A stretch of DNA of 64,000 bases from Paenibacillus sp. CF384 (lineage in GTDB: Bacteria; Bacillota; Bacilli; Paenibacillales; Paenibacillaceae): the NCBI RefSeq assembly GCF_900106745.1, contig NZ_FNNV01000001.1, forward strand, positions 620,001 through 684,000, read 5' to 3'. Position 1 is the first letter of the stretch; every line of letters begins with the position of its first letter. The position numbers and the translations under genes are program-made. The notes beneath the pieces are model-generated. The model had not been told where the DNA came from and ran no database searches. It saw only the letters and a list, made by a program, of their open reading frames with translations. This document shows, piece after piece, positions 16,109-24,417 of this stretch.

Positions 16109-17703
16109 TTAATGCATATCCACCGATGCCGCTTTGAATGCTTCTTTGCTCTGTTCGCTTCTAGGCATGCGCAGCTTGCCGAAGAAGATGGCTGCAACGA
16201 GACCGATCAAGACAACTACAATACCGATTACGAACACGGATGTGATCGCATGGCTCAGAATTCCTTGTAAGGCTGCAAGCAGCTTATCCGGAATTTGTGC
16301 TTTCACTTCCGGCTGAAGCAAGGATTGCGGATTGGCAAACTGAGCAAGCTTATCACCCGGGATATCAGTGAAATCTCCTTGAATATCTTTAATCCCGCTC
16401 GTCATGTTGTTCGTCATAATAACGCCCATGATCGCAACACCGACCGTACCGCCAATGGAGCGCGTGAATTGCGTAGTCGAGGTTGCAACACCGCGCAGAT
16501 CATGGCCAACCGCGCTTTGAGCAGCGATTGTGAGGACAGGCATAAGCGCTCCCATACCGAAACCTATAATAATCATGTACAGGATTAGTTCCAGACTGGT
16601 TGTATTCACGTCCATTTGCGACATGAACAGGTAACCGACCGTCATGATCGCCATAGCCGACATGACGATTGTACGGTAGCTCAGCTTCTTGATCAGAATC
16701 CCGCCAAGGATGCTGGATAGAATCAAGGACAGCATGAGCGGAGTCAGAATGTAACCGGAGTGCGACGCCGATGTCCCGATTACGGCTTGTGAATACAGCG
16801 GAATGTACGTAATTGCGCCGAACATTCCCATGCCCATCATGAAACCAACGATACTGGAAACCGAAATCGCTTGAAGCTTAAACAACTTCAGCGGAATGAT
16901 CGGTTCCTTCACTTTGGATTCGATCCAAATGAAGATCAGGATGAGCAGCAGGCTAGCTCCGAACAAGCCGATAATTTGCGGGGAATCCCACGGGTATTTC
17001 GTGATGCCGCCTTCGGATGGACCGTTGCCGCCCATCTCAATCGCGAGCAAGAAAGCTACAACCGCACCTGTGAGCGTAGATGCGCCGCCCCAGTCGATCG
17101 ATTTTTTCTCGAGCTTCTTGATTCTTTCAGTGCAATGGATAGAATAATGGCTGCGAATATGCCGAAAGGAAGATTAATGTAGAATATCCACTGCCAAGCA
17201 ATATGGTCAACGATAAATCCGCCGACCGCAGGACCGAGAACGCTGGACAATCCGAATACAGCGCCGAAAATCCCTTGCATTTTGCCACGGCGATCCGGCG
17301 GATAGATGTCTCCGATAATGGTCATTGCGATTGGCATAAGCGCACCGGCACCGATACCTTGAATCGCACGGAAAATGATGAGCTCCGTCATATTATGGGA
17401 CAGCCCGCAAAGTGCCGATCCCACAAGGAACAACCCCATCCCGATCAAGTACACAAGTCTTCTGCCGAACAAATCGGCGAGCTTCCCGAAGATCGGAACT
17501 GCCGTTGTTGAAGTTAACATATAAATCGTAAATACCCAGCTATACAGACTGAAACCATCGAGCTCTGCAATTACATGCGGCATGGCCGTCGATACAATCG
17601 TTTGATCGAGCGATCCGAGCAGCAAGCCAAGCATAAGTCCTGTCACGATCCAGCGAAGCTGTTTGGGACTTAAATTTGTCATCGTACCACTTCCTTCTGT
17701 CAT
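16109..17703 (-). pseudogene. MFS multidrug exporter (DHA2/EmrB-QacA type), split by a one-base frameshift
   Basis: The N-terminal half (17703 to about 17100) carries DHA2 marks such as LDQTIVSTAMPHV and GKLADLFGRR. The C-terminal half (frame ending 16109) continues the same protein with the remaining membrane segments. The two frames join if one base is added near 17102-17130, where the minus strand has GAGAAAAAATCG. Joined, the protein is about 530 aa with 14 predicted membrane helices, normal for the family. The lesion sits at a six-A run, so a sequencing error or a recent deletion is most likely. The same run forms the heptamer A AAA AAT, so -1 ribosomal slippage would also restore the frame. 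It overlaps the marR stop by ATGA; an alternative start is ATG 17682 behind GAAGGAAG. Confidence 0.85.
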
Positions 17704-18140
17704 TTTTCCTCGAGTGCTTGCAATAGCAGCTTAAACGCATCCGTGATGAGATCTACCTGATCTTCCTCCATCTGTCCGATCAAGCCGGTGAACCATTCCA
17801 TTCGCTGTTTGCGGATGAGCTCAACGGTTTCCTTGCCTTGCTCCGTTAAACTTAATTGCACGACTCTGCGGTCATCCTCAGGTCTCGTCCGTTCAATGAG
17901 GCTAAGTGAAACAAGCTTATCCGTCAATCCCGTAGCAGCACCTGACGTAATGCCAAGGAGCTTCACGACATCATTCACCCGACAAATCTCCGTTCGATGC
18001 AAATACATCAATACGAAGATATGACCGCTGGCGAGGTTGAACGGATTCTCAAGCAGCTTGATCCGATTCTTCGCCCTCTGCGCAAAACGTTCCATGAGGA
18101 GCTGAAGCTCAGCTAGTTTATTTCCACCTGAATGCGTAAT
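17700..18140 (-). CDS. MarR family transcriptional regulator
   Basis: Winged-helix MarR regulator. The recognition region ITSGAATGLTDKLVSLSLIER and wing PEDDRRVVQLSLTEQG are clear. The only ATG (18095) is preceded by pyrimidines and would remove the first dimerisation helix. The in-frame codons just upstream read as a natural extension (NKLAELQLLMERF). The open frame contains no ATG, GTG or TTG before its stop, but an ATT at 18140 has GGAGGG at 7-base spacing. I therefore propose a rare ATT start, giving 146 aa; a start at 18095 (131 aa) remains the conservative alternative. It is translationally coupled to the MFS exporter, its probable target. Confidence 0.83.
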   Translation of the reverse strand: MTHSGGNKLAELQLLMERFAQRAKNRIKLLENPFNLASGHIFVLMYLHRTEICRVNDVVKLLGITSGAATGLTDKLVSLSLIERTRPEDDRRVVQLSLTEQGKETVELIRKQRMEWFTGLIGQMEEDQVDLITDAFKLLLQALEEK

Positions 18141-18200
18141 CCTTCTCCCTCCGCTCTGAACAATGCGTTACTTTCCTTCATCAGTTGCTTACCTGCTCAT

Positions 18201-18219
18201 TATCTTACTGAATAAGATA
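18201..18219. promoter_or_regulatory. Candidate MarR operator
   Basis: Perfect inverted repeat TATCTTA-CTGAA-TAAGATA about 60 bases upstream of the marR start, overlapping A/T-rich promoter-like sequence on the minus strand (GATAAT). The size and spacing fit the palindromes bound by MarR dimers, which suggests autoregulation of marR and the exporter. Confidence 0.55.
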
Positions 18220-18311
18220 TTAGGCCTTTAAGAAAATACTACACAATGCGGGCCGCCGTCAATAGATTTATATTAAAATTTTTACATATGAGGTTAATGG
18301 GCAAACAAAAA

Positions 18312-18348
18312 GCCTGAACGATCGCTTTGTTCCAGCGACCGTTCAGGC
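18312..18348 (-). terminator. Hairpin with a T run on the minus strand, no matching gene
   Basis: GCCTGAACGATCGCT pairs with AGCGACCGTTCAGGC (one mismatch). On the minus strand it runs into TTTTTGTTTG. Any transcript ending here would have to run antisense to the tandem-MerR gene, so its source is unknown; it could also insulate marR from readthrough. Confidence 0.5.
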
Positions 18349-18350
18349 AA

Positions 18351-18379
18351 TTGCCAGTCTTCCAAGCTTCTGGTAAAAT
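18351..18379 (+). promoter_or_regulatory. Sigma-A promoter of the tandem-MerR gene
   Basis: TTGCCA, 17-base spacer, TAAAAT, about 37 bases upstream of the ATG at 18417. A small palindrome GAGC-ATTAAC-GCTC at 18381-18394 sits at the predicted transcription start and could be an operator. Confidence 0.6.
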
Positions 18380-18416
18380 TGAGCATTAACGCTCCGTAAT
18401 GAATGGAGGTGAAGGA

Positions 18417-19127
18417 ATGCAACGCACATACAAGCCAATCGAAATTGCCCGAGCGCTGAACCTTAGTACAAGCGCGCTGCGACATTATGAGTCTTGGGGC
18501 GTTGTTCCGGCTCCGGAACGCGGCGCTAATGGCTATCGTCTCTATACGGATATCCATTTGGCTTATTTCCGATGCTTACGAACGATGTTTGCCGGTTTCG
18601 GCGTTGCCGTCACCTGTGATGTTCTTCGTCACATTCAGGCGGGTCAGATGAATGCCGCATTCTGGCTTGTGAACAAGGAGCAAGCTCTCCTTCAGCAGGA
18701 TAAGTCTGCAGCGGATCAGACCTTGGAGCTGCTTCATCAGCTGGCATTGCCGGATTTCGTTGATACAAGAAGGAAGAATCCCATGTCCATTGGAGAAGCT
18801 GCTGCACTAGCCGGGGTAACGACATCTGCCCTGCGTCACTGGGAGAAGGAAGAGCTCCTCACACCATTACGCGACTCGGACAACGGCTATCGGCTGTACA
18901 ACGCTCTGCATATCCGCCAGATCCTGATTATCAGAACGCTGAGAAGCACCGTGTATCTGCTCCGTAACTTGAAGGATATCGTTCATGCCGTAGAGCACCA
19001 GAGCGTCGAGCAAGCCATGAAGCTGACGGAGAACGCAATCCAAGGCATTCATGCGCGAATTCGGAATCAATTTCAAGGTGTTCATCAGTTAGTTGAGTTA
19101 TGCAAAGCGGTTAAGCTAATCGATTGA
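18417..19127 (+). CDS. Transcriptional regulator with two tandem MerR DNA-binding domains
   Basis: 236 aa starting at ATG 18417 behind GGAGGTGAAGGA (an earlier ATG at 18399 has no ribosome site). Two MerR-type helix-turn-helix/wing modules occur in one chain. The first is at about 6-70 (LSTSALRHYESWGVV, NGYRLY) and the second at about 121-185 (VTTSALRHWEKEELL, NGYRLY). A short helical linker joins them and a helical tail follows. Ordinary MerR proteins carry one such domain and bind as dimers; here one polypeptide could span both half-sites. No cysteine-based metal site is evident. The targets are unknown. Confidence 0.88.
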   Translation: MQRTYKPIEIARALNLSTSALRHYESWGVVPAPERGANGYRLYTDIHLAYFRCLRTMFAGFGVAVTCDVLRHIQAGQMNAAFWLVNKEQALLQQDKSAADQTLELLHQLALPDFVDTRRKNPMSIGEAAALAGVTTSALRHWEKEELLTPLRDSDNGYRLYNALHIRQILIIRTLRSTVYLLRNLKDIVHAVEHQSVEQAMKLTENAIQGIHARIRNQFQGVHQLVELCKAVKLID

Positions 19128-19147
19128 CGGAGACCACGCGGCGAGAC

Positions 19148-19804
19148 TTAAACGGCTGTTGCATCCTGAAACAACTCGTGCAGCTCACGCACATTCCGTA
19201 CATAATACGCCGGCGAATGCGCCTGTAATTCTTCTTCGCTTCCATAGCCGTACCCTACTCCGATAGAAGCAACACCGTTACGCTGAGCGCCGATCAAGTC
19301 ATGCTTGCGATCACCTATCATGATCGCTGAAGCCGCAGTAAGCTGCTGCGATTGCAGAATATGCGCGATAATTTCACCTTTATCCGACATCGTGCCATCG
19401 AGATTGCTGCCACAGACATAGTCGAAATAAGAATCGATTCGGAAGTAGCTTACTATTTTCTCCGCAAATACAGTAGGTTTGGAAGTTGCAACAATGATAG
19501 TCCGCTTCTGCTCTACTAACAGTTCGAGCAGCTCTCGTATTCCACCATACAACTCATTCTCATAGATCCCTTTATCCGCGAAATATTCGCGATAGTAATC
19601 CACGGCCGTTCGAGCTTCTGACGCCGAGAAACCGTATCGTTCTTCAAAAGAACTCGCAAGCGGCGGCCCGATAAACGGCTCCAGCAGATCCAAATTATCT
19701 TCGATGATCTTGTATTTCGCCAGTGCATACTGTACGGCTCGGGTTATCCCTTGCTTCGGATCGGTAAGCGTTCCGTCTAGATCGAACAATATCGCCTTAT
19801 ACAT
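19148..19804 (-). CDS. HAD-superfamily hydrolase (phosphoglycolate phosphatase-like)
   Basis: 218-residue HAD hydrolase with all the motifs: FDLDGT (nucleophile Asp8, Asp10), ATSKP with Ser/Lys around residue 107-109, and GDRKHD near 164-169. The alpha-helical cap lies between motif I and II. The similarity is to PGP/Gph-type phosphatases; the substrate is uncertain. It starts a run of minus-strand single-domain genes. It ends 20 bases from the convergent tandem-MerR gene. Confidence 0.9.
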   Translation of the reverse strand: MYKAILFDLDGTLTDPKQGITRAVQYALAKYKIIEDNLDLLEPFIGPPLASSFEERYGFSASEARTAVDYYREYFADKGIYENELYGGIRELLELLVEQKRTIIVATSKPTVFAEKIVSYFRIDSYFDYVCGSNLDGTMSDKGEIIAHILQSQQLTAASAIMIGDRKHDLIGAQRNGVASIGVGYGYGSEEELQAHSPAYYVRNVRELHELFQDATAV

Positions 19805-19827
19805 GATGATTGCACGCTCTCTCTCGC

Positions 19828-20169
19828 CTATAATGTGTTCGATGCCTCGGTTAGCACGTTAGCAAGTAATGGCAAATCAATCGGGTCCCCTTCACGGAAC
19901 TTCATCCATCTTCGCTCTGGGGGTCCTTCGAATTTACCTCCGGACAGATCAAGGTCAGTCGTATTGAAGATCATGAACGTTACCGTATCTTTGGCCGTGC
20001 TGATGACTGCTGCATATTTGCCGTCCTTCAGAAAATGCGGCTTCTTGTACTGGATGCGCTCATCGATTGATGGTACGGTTTGATGGACCATTTGACGGAG
20101 TTGATTGCAAGCCTCCACCTGCCACGGTTGTTTCAATTCCTCGATAAAGCTGCTCACTTCTTGATTCAT
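19828..20169 (-). CDS. DUF1801 family protein
   Basis: 113-residue DUF1801 (YdhG-like) domain protein; EEL near the start, IDERIQYKKPHF and the DLSGGKFEG segment fit this family. Function not established for the family. Start ATG 20169 follows GAGGAGATG. The HAD gene follows 23 bases downstream, probably in the same transcript. Confidence 0.82.
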   Translation of the reverse strand: MNQEVSSFIEELKQPWQVEACNQLRQMVHQTVPSIDERIQYKKPHFLKDGKYAAVISTAKDTVTFMIFNTTDLDLSGGKFEGPPERRWMKFREGDPIDLPLLANVLTEASNTL

Positions 20170-20189
20170 TTCCGCACATCTCCTCTCTA

Positions 20190-20666
20190 TTATTCAGACA
20201 CTTGCTTGTTTCCCATATAAACGGTGCGAAATTTAATATAACTTGCGATACGCCAGGGAATGACGTAACCAACAGCCACTAGGATGAAAATCCCACTTAG
20301 TTCATTCGGATCCAGGTCGGACAAGTAATCTAGCGCGACGAGTCGAAGCAGCACCAAGCCGACGAACGAGATCATGAACCCCGTGCTCTTCTTCGCGTAG
20401 ATCTGTCCGTCTTCGCGAACTTCATAATTCGTCGTCAGAATAAGGGGGATAGACAGCACAAGACCAGCACCAAGCGCTGCGACCAGTTCACTTACCGGCA
20501 GCTTAAATTCGGGATTAAACAATAACGAGAACGCTGGTAATAAGAAGAGGAGCGGAATCAGTATGCGTCTGCCGTTTCCTTTAATGGGCCGATACATGCT
20601 GTTTCTTCTGCGCCAAATGACCAACCCGGCAATGACGATGACGATCGTTATGACTTGTGGATTCAT
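20190..20666 (-). CDS. CcdC-like membrane protein (DUF1453)
   Basis: 158-residue integral membrane protein with about four to five helices (1-17, 35-51, 58-77, 95-112, 122-140). The layout and GYVIPWRIASYIKFRTVY end resemble CcdC/DUF1453 proteins, which in Bacillus accompany cytochrome c biogenesis, although CcdC is not essential for it. No ccdA or resA neighbour is present, so the role is uncertain. It overlaps the upstream metallo-hydrolase by 4 bases, so translation is coupled. Confidence 0.7.
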   Translation of the reverse strand: MNPQVITIVIVIAGLVIWRRRNSMYRPIKGNGRRILIPLLFLLPAFSLLFNPEFKLPVSELVAALGAGLVLSIPLILTTNYEVREDGQIYAKKSTGFMISFVGLVLLRLVALDYLSDLDPNELSGIFILVAVGYVIPWRIASYIKFRTVYMGNKQVSE

Positions 20667-21325
20667 TTCACGATATCGGCCAATCGCTCTTGCAGATTAT
20701 CCGTACAAACGCCGCCATGATAGGTGATCATAGTTGCAATATCAAGCTTCTGGAATTTCTTAACCGACGCCATCGCCGTCTCCCAGTCCGGTGTAAAGTT
20801 TGCGGCCGGCGGCATCAGCACGCCTTCGTTAGAGGTCAACGAGTCGCCTGTAACCAGCGTCTTGCTCGGGATGTGATAGAGTGCAATGTGGTCCGGCGAA
20901 TGTCCCGGTGTATAGATCACTTGCAACCCACCGGCAACAGGCAGCTGCTCCCCATCGTTCAGAATGATAGTGACCTTAACCGGAGGTACCAGCGTCTTGC
21001 TCTTCAGAAGCGGAATTTCGCCGGCAATGTAAGGGACTCCAACTTCGTGAGCAAGCACTTCAACGCGCCCCTCAAATAATTCCACAAGCTCCGGAAGCGA
21101 GCCGATATGATCACGATCCTGGTGAGTGATGATGATTTGGGTCAGATCATCCAGATTGAAGCCTTCCTTGGCCATCGCCTCACGAATGACTTCTACTTGC
21201 CCGGGGATTCCGGTATCTACAAGAATAAGCTCTTGCTCGTCCCATACAATAGCAGCATGGACAATGAAGTCATTCCCATTCACCAGCATATTTAGCTGAA
21301 GCGCCTTGATTCCTGATTTCTCCAT
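20663..21325 (-). CDS. Metallo-beta-lactamase fold hydrolase (YflN-like)
   Basis: 220-residue MBL-fold protein. The metal motif reads THQDRDH (His68, Asp70, Asp72, His73) instead of HxHxDH; the His-to-Asp variant is characteristic of a known subgroup that includes B. subtilis YflN. Later ligands appear in TPGHSPDH and TYHGG. Substrate unknown. ATG 21325 is followed downstream by the overlapping CcdC-like gene. Confidence 0.88.
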   Translation of the reverse strand: MEKSGIKALQLNMLVNGNDFIVHAAIVWDEQELILVDTGIPGQVEVIREAMAKEGFNLDDLTQIIITHQDRDHIGSLPELVELFEGRVEVLAHEVGVPYIAGEIPLLKSKTLVPPVKVTIILNDGEQLPVAGGLQVIYTPGHSPDHIALYHIPSKTLVTGDSLTSNEGVLMPPAANFTPDWETAMASVKKFQKLDIATMITYHGGVCTDNLQERLADIVK

Positions 21326-21433
21326 CGTTACTTGCCACTCCTCTCAACTTTGCAAACTTGTAAACTCTTCCTGATTATCGTACCACTTGTGCCGCGTGAA
21401 CAAAAGTCAGTCCCTTGTGCTTCACCCGTTCAA

Positions 21434-22306
21434 TTATTTCTTATCCGCCATAAAATTCGATTGCGCGGAGCGAATCGTCTGCTTGTATTTGCCCGGTGTC
21501 ATGCCGAACGTCTTCACGAACTGACGGTTCAAGTAGGCAGCGTCGCCTAATCCGCATAGTTGCGCCAGCTGGCTGAGCGGCTCCTCTGTCGTCTCGAGCA
21601 GACGTTTCACTTTGTTCAGCCTCATCTGCCTGAGCATCTGCATCGGGTTAATCCCATAAGCTTCATGGAAAGCTCGGTCCAAATAATTCGTATTTAAATG
21701 CACCTTCTCCGCCAGCATGTCGCGCGAGAGCTTCATCGCCATATGATCCGCCATATAACGAATGATAGGAAAGAACCTGTCATACTTCGCGGAATAAGCT
21801 TCGCTGCGTCCGATTCTACCATGCGCTTCCCAGCTCTCGAGAATCATCGTAGATAATCGAAGCATGTCTGCTGCAAGTGACACTTCGCGAAAGGACGAGC
21901 TGCTCTTCCAAGTGCGAAGCATGGATTGGAACACGTGACTATACGCCTCAGCATCGAGCAGCTGCACCACGGGCTGAACTTGATAGAGCTGGAACAGGTC
22001 TACGTTATAACTTGTTTGAACCTGAACCGATACCCACTCATGCAAACCGGACTGGTCCGCTCGTTCGGAGAACGGCAAAAAAGGAGGGTGCAGCATAACC
22101 CCTCCTTCACGTACCTCGTGCTGTTCGCCATTCGTCGTTGTAATCACTTGGCCTTGCCGCACATGGCTAATGACCCAATTCGGATATATAATCTGCTGAT
22201 GATTTAGCGTCTCGTATTTACCTTCATCGACCATGTAGACGTTGACTTGCCACTGATCGAAGCTTGTGCTTGTAAGCGATCTGGTTTCCACCGGTTCCCC
22301 CGCCAA
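21434..22306 (-). CDS. AraC family transcriptional regulator
   Basis: 290 aa. A cupin-like sensing domain occupies about 15-130 and two helix-turn-helix motifs lie in the last 100 residues (LSRDMLAEKVHLNTNYLDRAF and LSQLAQLCGLGDAAYLNRQF, then GMTPGKYK). The frame opens with TTG 22306; GTG 22291 is an alternative behind a G-rich stretch. Neither site is strong. It is downstream of and co-directional with the PhyH dioxygenase and DUF1450 genes, which may be its targets. Confidence 0.88.
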   Translation of the reverse strand: MAGEPVETRSLTSTSFDQWQVNVYMVDEGKYETLNHQQIIYPNWVISHVRQGQVITTTNGEQHEVREGGVMLHPPFLPFSERADQSGLHEWVSVQVQTSYNVDLFQLYQVQPVVQLLDAEAYSHVFQSMLRTWKSSSSFREVSLAADMLRLSTMILESWEAHGRIGRSEAYSAKYDRFFPIIRYMADHMAMKLSRDMLAEKVHLNTNYLDRAFHEAYGINPMQMLRQMRLNKVKRLLETTEEPLSQLAQLCGLGDAAYLNRQFVKTFGMTPGKYKQTIRSAQSNFMADKK

Positions 22307-22360
22307 TCTATCAGCTAGTATGTTCCTAGTTTACACCAGCCGTAGTATGGTTTGGAAACG

Positions 22361-22585
22361 TTATTTCGGCAGCTTCGCGTCAAGCTCGTTTCGAAGTGCC
22401 GCTTCATCGGCAGCACCGATCCAAGACCCATCGATGGAGAGTGACGGTCCCCTTCTACAGCCCACGCACTGATTCAGGCAATGAGACAATGAGACGTCAT
22501 GGCCTTCTTCCACGAGCTGATCAAGCATCGTACCATGGCGATTCTCCTGTAAATTCCGCAAACAAACGACGATGACGGCACTCAT
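22361..22585 (-). CDS. DUF1450-like small cysteine protein
   Basis: 74 residues with cysteines spaced as CLRN near the start and CLNQCVGC in the middle. This pattern fits DUF1450 (B. subtilis YuzB) or a small thioredoxin-like [2Fe-2S] ferredoxin fold. The start ATG overlaps the stop of the PhyH gene (ATGA), so the two are translationally coupled; an electron-supply role for the dioxygenase is tempting but unproven. Confidence 0.72.
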   Translation of the reverse strand: MSAVIVVCLRNLQENRHGTMLDQLVEEGHDVSLSHCLNQCVGCRRGPSLSIDGSWIGAADEAALRNELDAKLPK

Positions 22586-23307
22586 TTGGCAATCAGTGCT
22601 CTGCCGTCTTGAGCGATGAGCGGTCCATTGTCGAATACTTTGCCAGTTACCGGATTCTTAGCCCCTTCAACCGAATATTGAATAACATAGGCTTTGCGCG
22701 TGCTGTCACTCTGATTAGGCGTACTGCGGTGAAAGAGGAGCGAATGGAAGATCACCATGCTGCCTTTAGGAAGCGGCACCGGTTGTCCGGGGTCTTCGCC
22801 AAAATAACACTGCCAGCCCGTGTCCGTCTGCACATGCTCGACATAACCTTGCAAATGCGAGCCGGGCTGAATATAGATGCAGCCATTCTCTATCGTCGCA
22901 TCGTCGAGCGCCAGCCAGCAGGTCATATAATGAACGGGATCAGTCGGTACATAACCGTTATCCTGATGCCATGGGAAGTCTTTCTTCGCTTCCGGGCGTT
23001 TGTAGACGGATTGATCCCAATACAGCCGAATATCCCCGCCTAATACGCTAGTTGTCAGATCGACAAAGCGCTGATCGCCGATAAATTGCTCAAGCTCCTC
23101 ATGCCTTCTGGCCAAATTACAAGTGAAATTGATTTGATTCGGAATGTTGTTGAACCCTTTGCTGCCCTTCTTAAGCGCTTCTTCGCCTTCCCAATCGAAC
23201 ACGTCAATAATGGCGCGAATTCGGTCCATCTCTTCGGCTGTGAATAATTGATCCAAGATGACATATCCCTGTTCATGATACTGCTTCAACTGTTCCGCGT
23301 TCAGCAT
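22582..23307 (-). CDS. Phytanoyl-CoA dioxygenase (PhyH) family protein
   Basis: Fe(II)/2-oxoglutarate-dependent oxygenase, 241 aa. The facial triad is visible as WHQD (His-x-Asp) in the FPWHQDNGYVP segment and the distal His in FHSLLFHRS; TRKAYVIQYS supplies the 2-oxoglutarate-binding Arg. I start it at ATG 23307 behind AGGAG; the frame continues upstream to 23379 without a ribosome site. Family members hydroxylate small molecules, including natural-product precursors. The substrate is unknown. It is linked to the DUF1450 gene and followed by an AraC regulator. Confidence 0.87.
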   Translation of the reverse strand: MLNAEQLKQYHEQGYVILDQLFTAEEMDRIRAIIDVFDWEGEEALKKGSKGFNNIPNQINFTCNLARRHEELEQFIGDQRFVDLTTSVLGGDIRLYWDQSVYKRPEAKKDFPWHQDNGYVPTDPVHYMTCWLALDDATIENGCIYIQPGSHLQGYVEHVQTDTGWQCYFGEDPGQPVPLPKGSMVIFHSLLFHRSTPNQSDSTRKAYVIQYSVEGAKNPVTGKVFDNGPLIAQDGRALIAK

Positions 23308-23427
23308 AATTCTTTCACTCCTCGATAGTGGATGAAGCTGATTTACCTTTATTATCAAGGAGTTTCGAGCTGCGGACAATGAACAGGTTCCTGTAGTTAT
23401 TGTACTTTTTCCACCATCCCAGTGCGT

Positions 23428-24315
23428 TTAAATCATCTGTGCATCGTTGAACCCAACCCTGCCCAAATATCCGACCTGACCGGTGCTCCGAACCTGCACT
23501 TGATCGTAATATTCCAATCCGCCTCTAGGACCTTCTTCGTTCGTACTGCTGGGTATGTTCCATCTCATCGAGAAGATCTCCGTACCAGCCGGAAGCGGAA
23601 TTGAAGTTGAACTCCCGTTAGGTTCCGAATACAAACGTTGATCCGCAGTCAAGAGATGCACGCGTTTGGTCACCTCCGGCACTAATTTCGCTCGGCGCAA
23701 TGCCAGCTTCGCAAGCTCTGACACATATGGCGTTTGATCTTGCGTCGCCGATTCTAATGCAGCTCGAGTTGCATTACCTGTTGCGATACGTCCTAAGCTC
23801 ATTACGGCGTAATAACGAACCGTCTCACAGGCGTGTTTCAATAGCGGCACAAGGTATGGAACCGCCGCTTCTCCGAGTGTCTCCCATTGAAAGGAACCGA
23901 TATAGTAGATGCCATGCTGCTGCATGGAATTAAGATCACACGCTGCTGATGAAGCGGTTTGTTGCCACTCGGAAGCTAAACGTGCCGGATCCGGCACAGA
24001 AAAGCCTGCAAGAAGCTCACTACCAACCGTTAAAGGCGCTGCTATCGGAAGTCGATTACTAGCCGCTAGGGCTGCCGGTGTTTGATGAAACCGAGGCGCT
24101 AAGCAGGTTATCGTATCGCCATATTGAACGACATAATAGGGATATCCGCCTGCTCTTTGATAATCGATCCCTGCATCCGGGATCAGCAGCGGTTGACCTA
24201 CCAGAATCCATTGCGGGTCACAAATCACATTCACTTCCAGCAGCCGTGCGACACTTGATCCGAAGCGGTCGGCTACTCGCTCCAACGTGTCTCCACCTTG
24301 TACGACGTAGATCAT
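23428..24315 (-). CDS. LysM-HEAT-SH3-like protein
   Basis: 295 aa. Two LysM modules open the protein (about 1-46 and 58-105, each beginning YVVQ-GDT). A HEAT-like helical stretch follows (about 140-210, EAAVPYLVPLLKHACETVR and SLGRIATGNATRAALE). The C-terminal ~75 residues are beta-rich and SH3-like (QVRSTGQVGYLGRVGF). There is no signal peptide, as in many spore-coat and cortex LysM proteins, so a spore-surface role is possible. ATG 24315 follows GGAGAG. I know no named family with this order of domains. Confidence 0.8.
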   Translation of the reverse strand: MIYVVQGGDTLERVADRFGSSVARLLEVNVICDPQWILVGQPLLIPDAGIDYQRAGGYPYYVVQYGDTITCLAPRFHQTPAALAASNRLPIAAPLTVGSELLAGFSVPDPARLASEWQQTASSAACDLNSMQQHGIYYIGSFQWETLGEAAVPYLVPLLKHACETVRYYAVMSLGRIATGNATRAALESATQDQTPYVSELAKLALRRAKLVPEVTKRVHLLTADQRLYSEPNGSSTSIPLPAGTEIFSMRWNIPSSTNEEGPRGGLEYYDQVQVRSTGQVGYLGRVGFNDAQMI

Positions 24316-24359
24316 GCGAATCTCTCCTCTCCTGCCTATACGTATTCAGGCACACAAAC

Positions 24360-24391
24360 AAAAGGAACTACCGCTCAGGGTAGTTCCTTTT
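24360..24391 (-). terminator. Intrinsic terminator of the FAD oxidoreductase gene
   Basis: Perfect 13-bp stem AAAAGGAACTACC / GGTAGTTCCTTTT with a 6-base loop, located 26 bases after the stop at 24418. Confidence 0.92.
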
Positions 24392-24417
24392 GATCATTAT
24401 ATGAGGTTTAGCTGATC

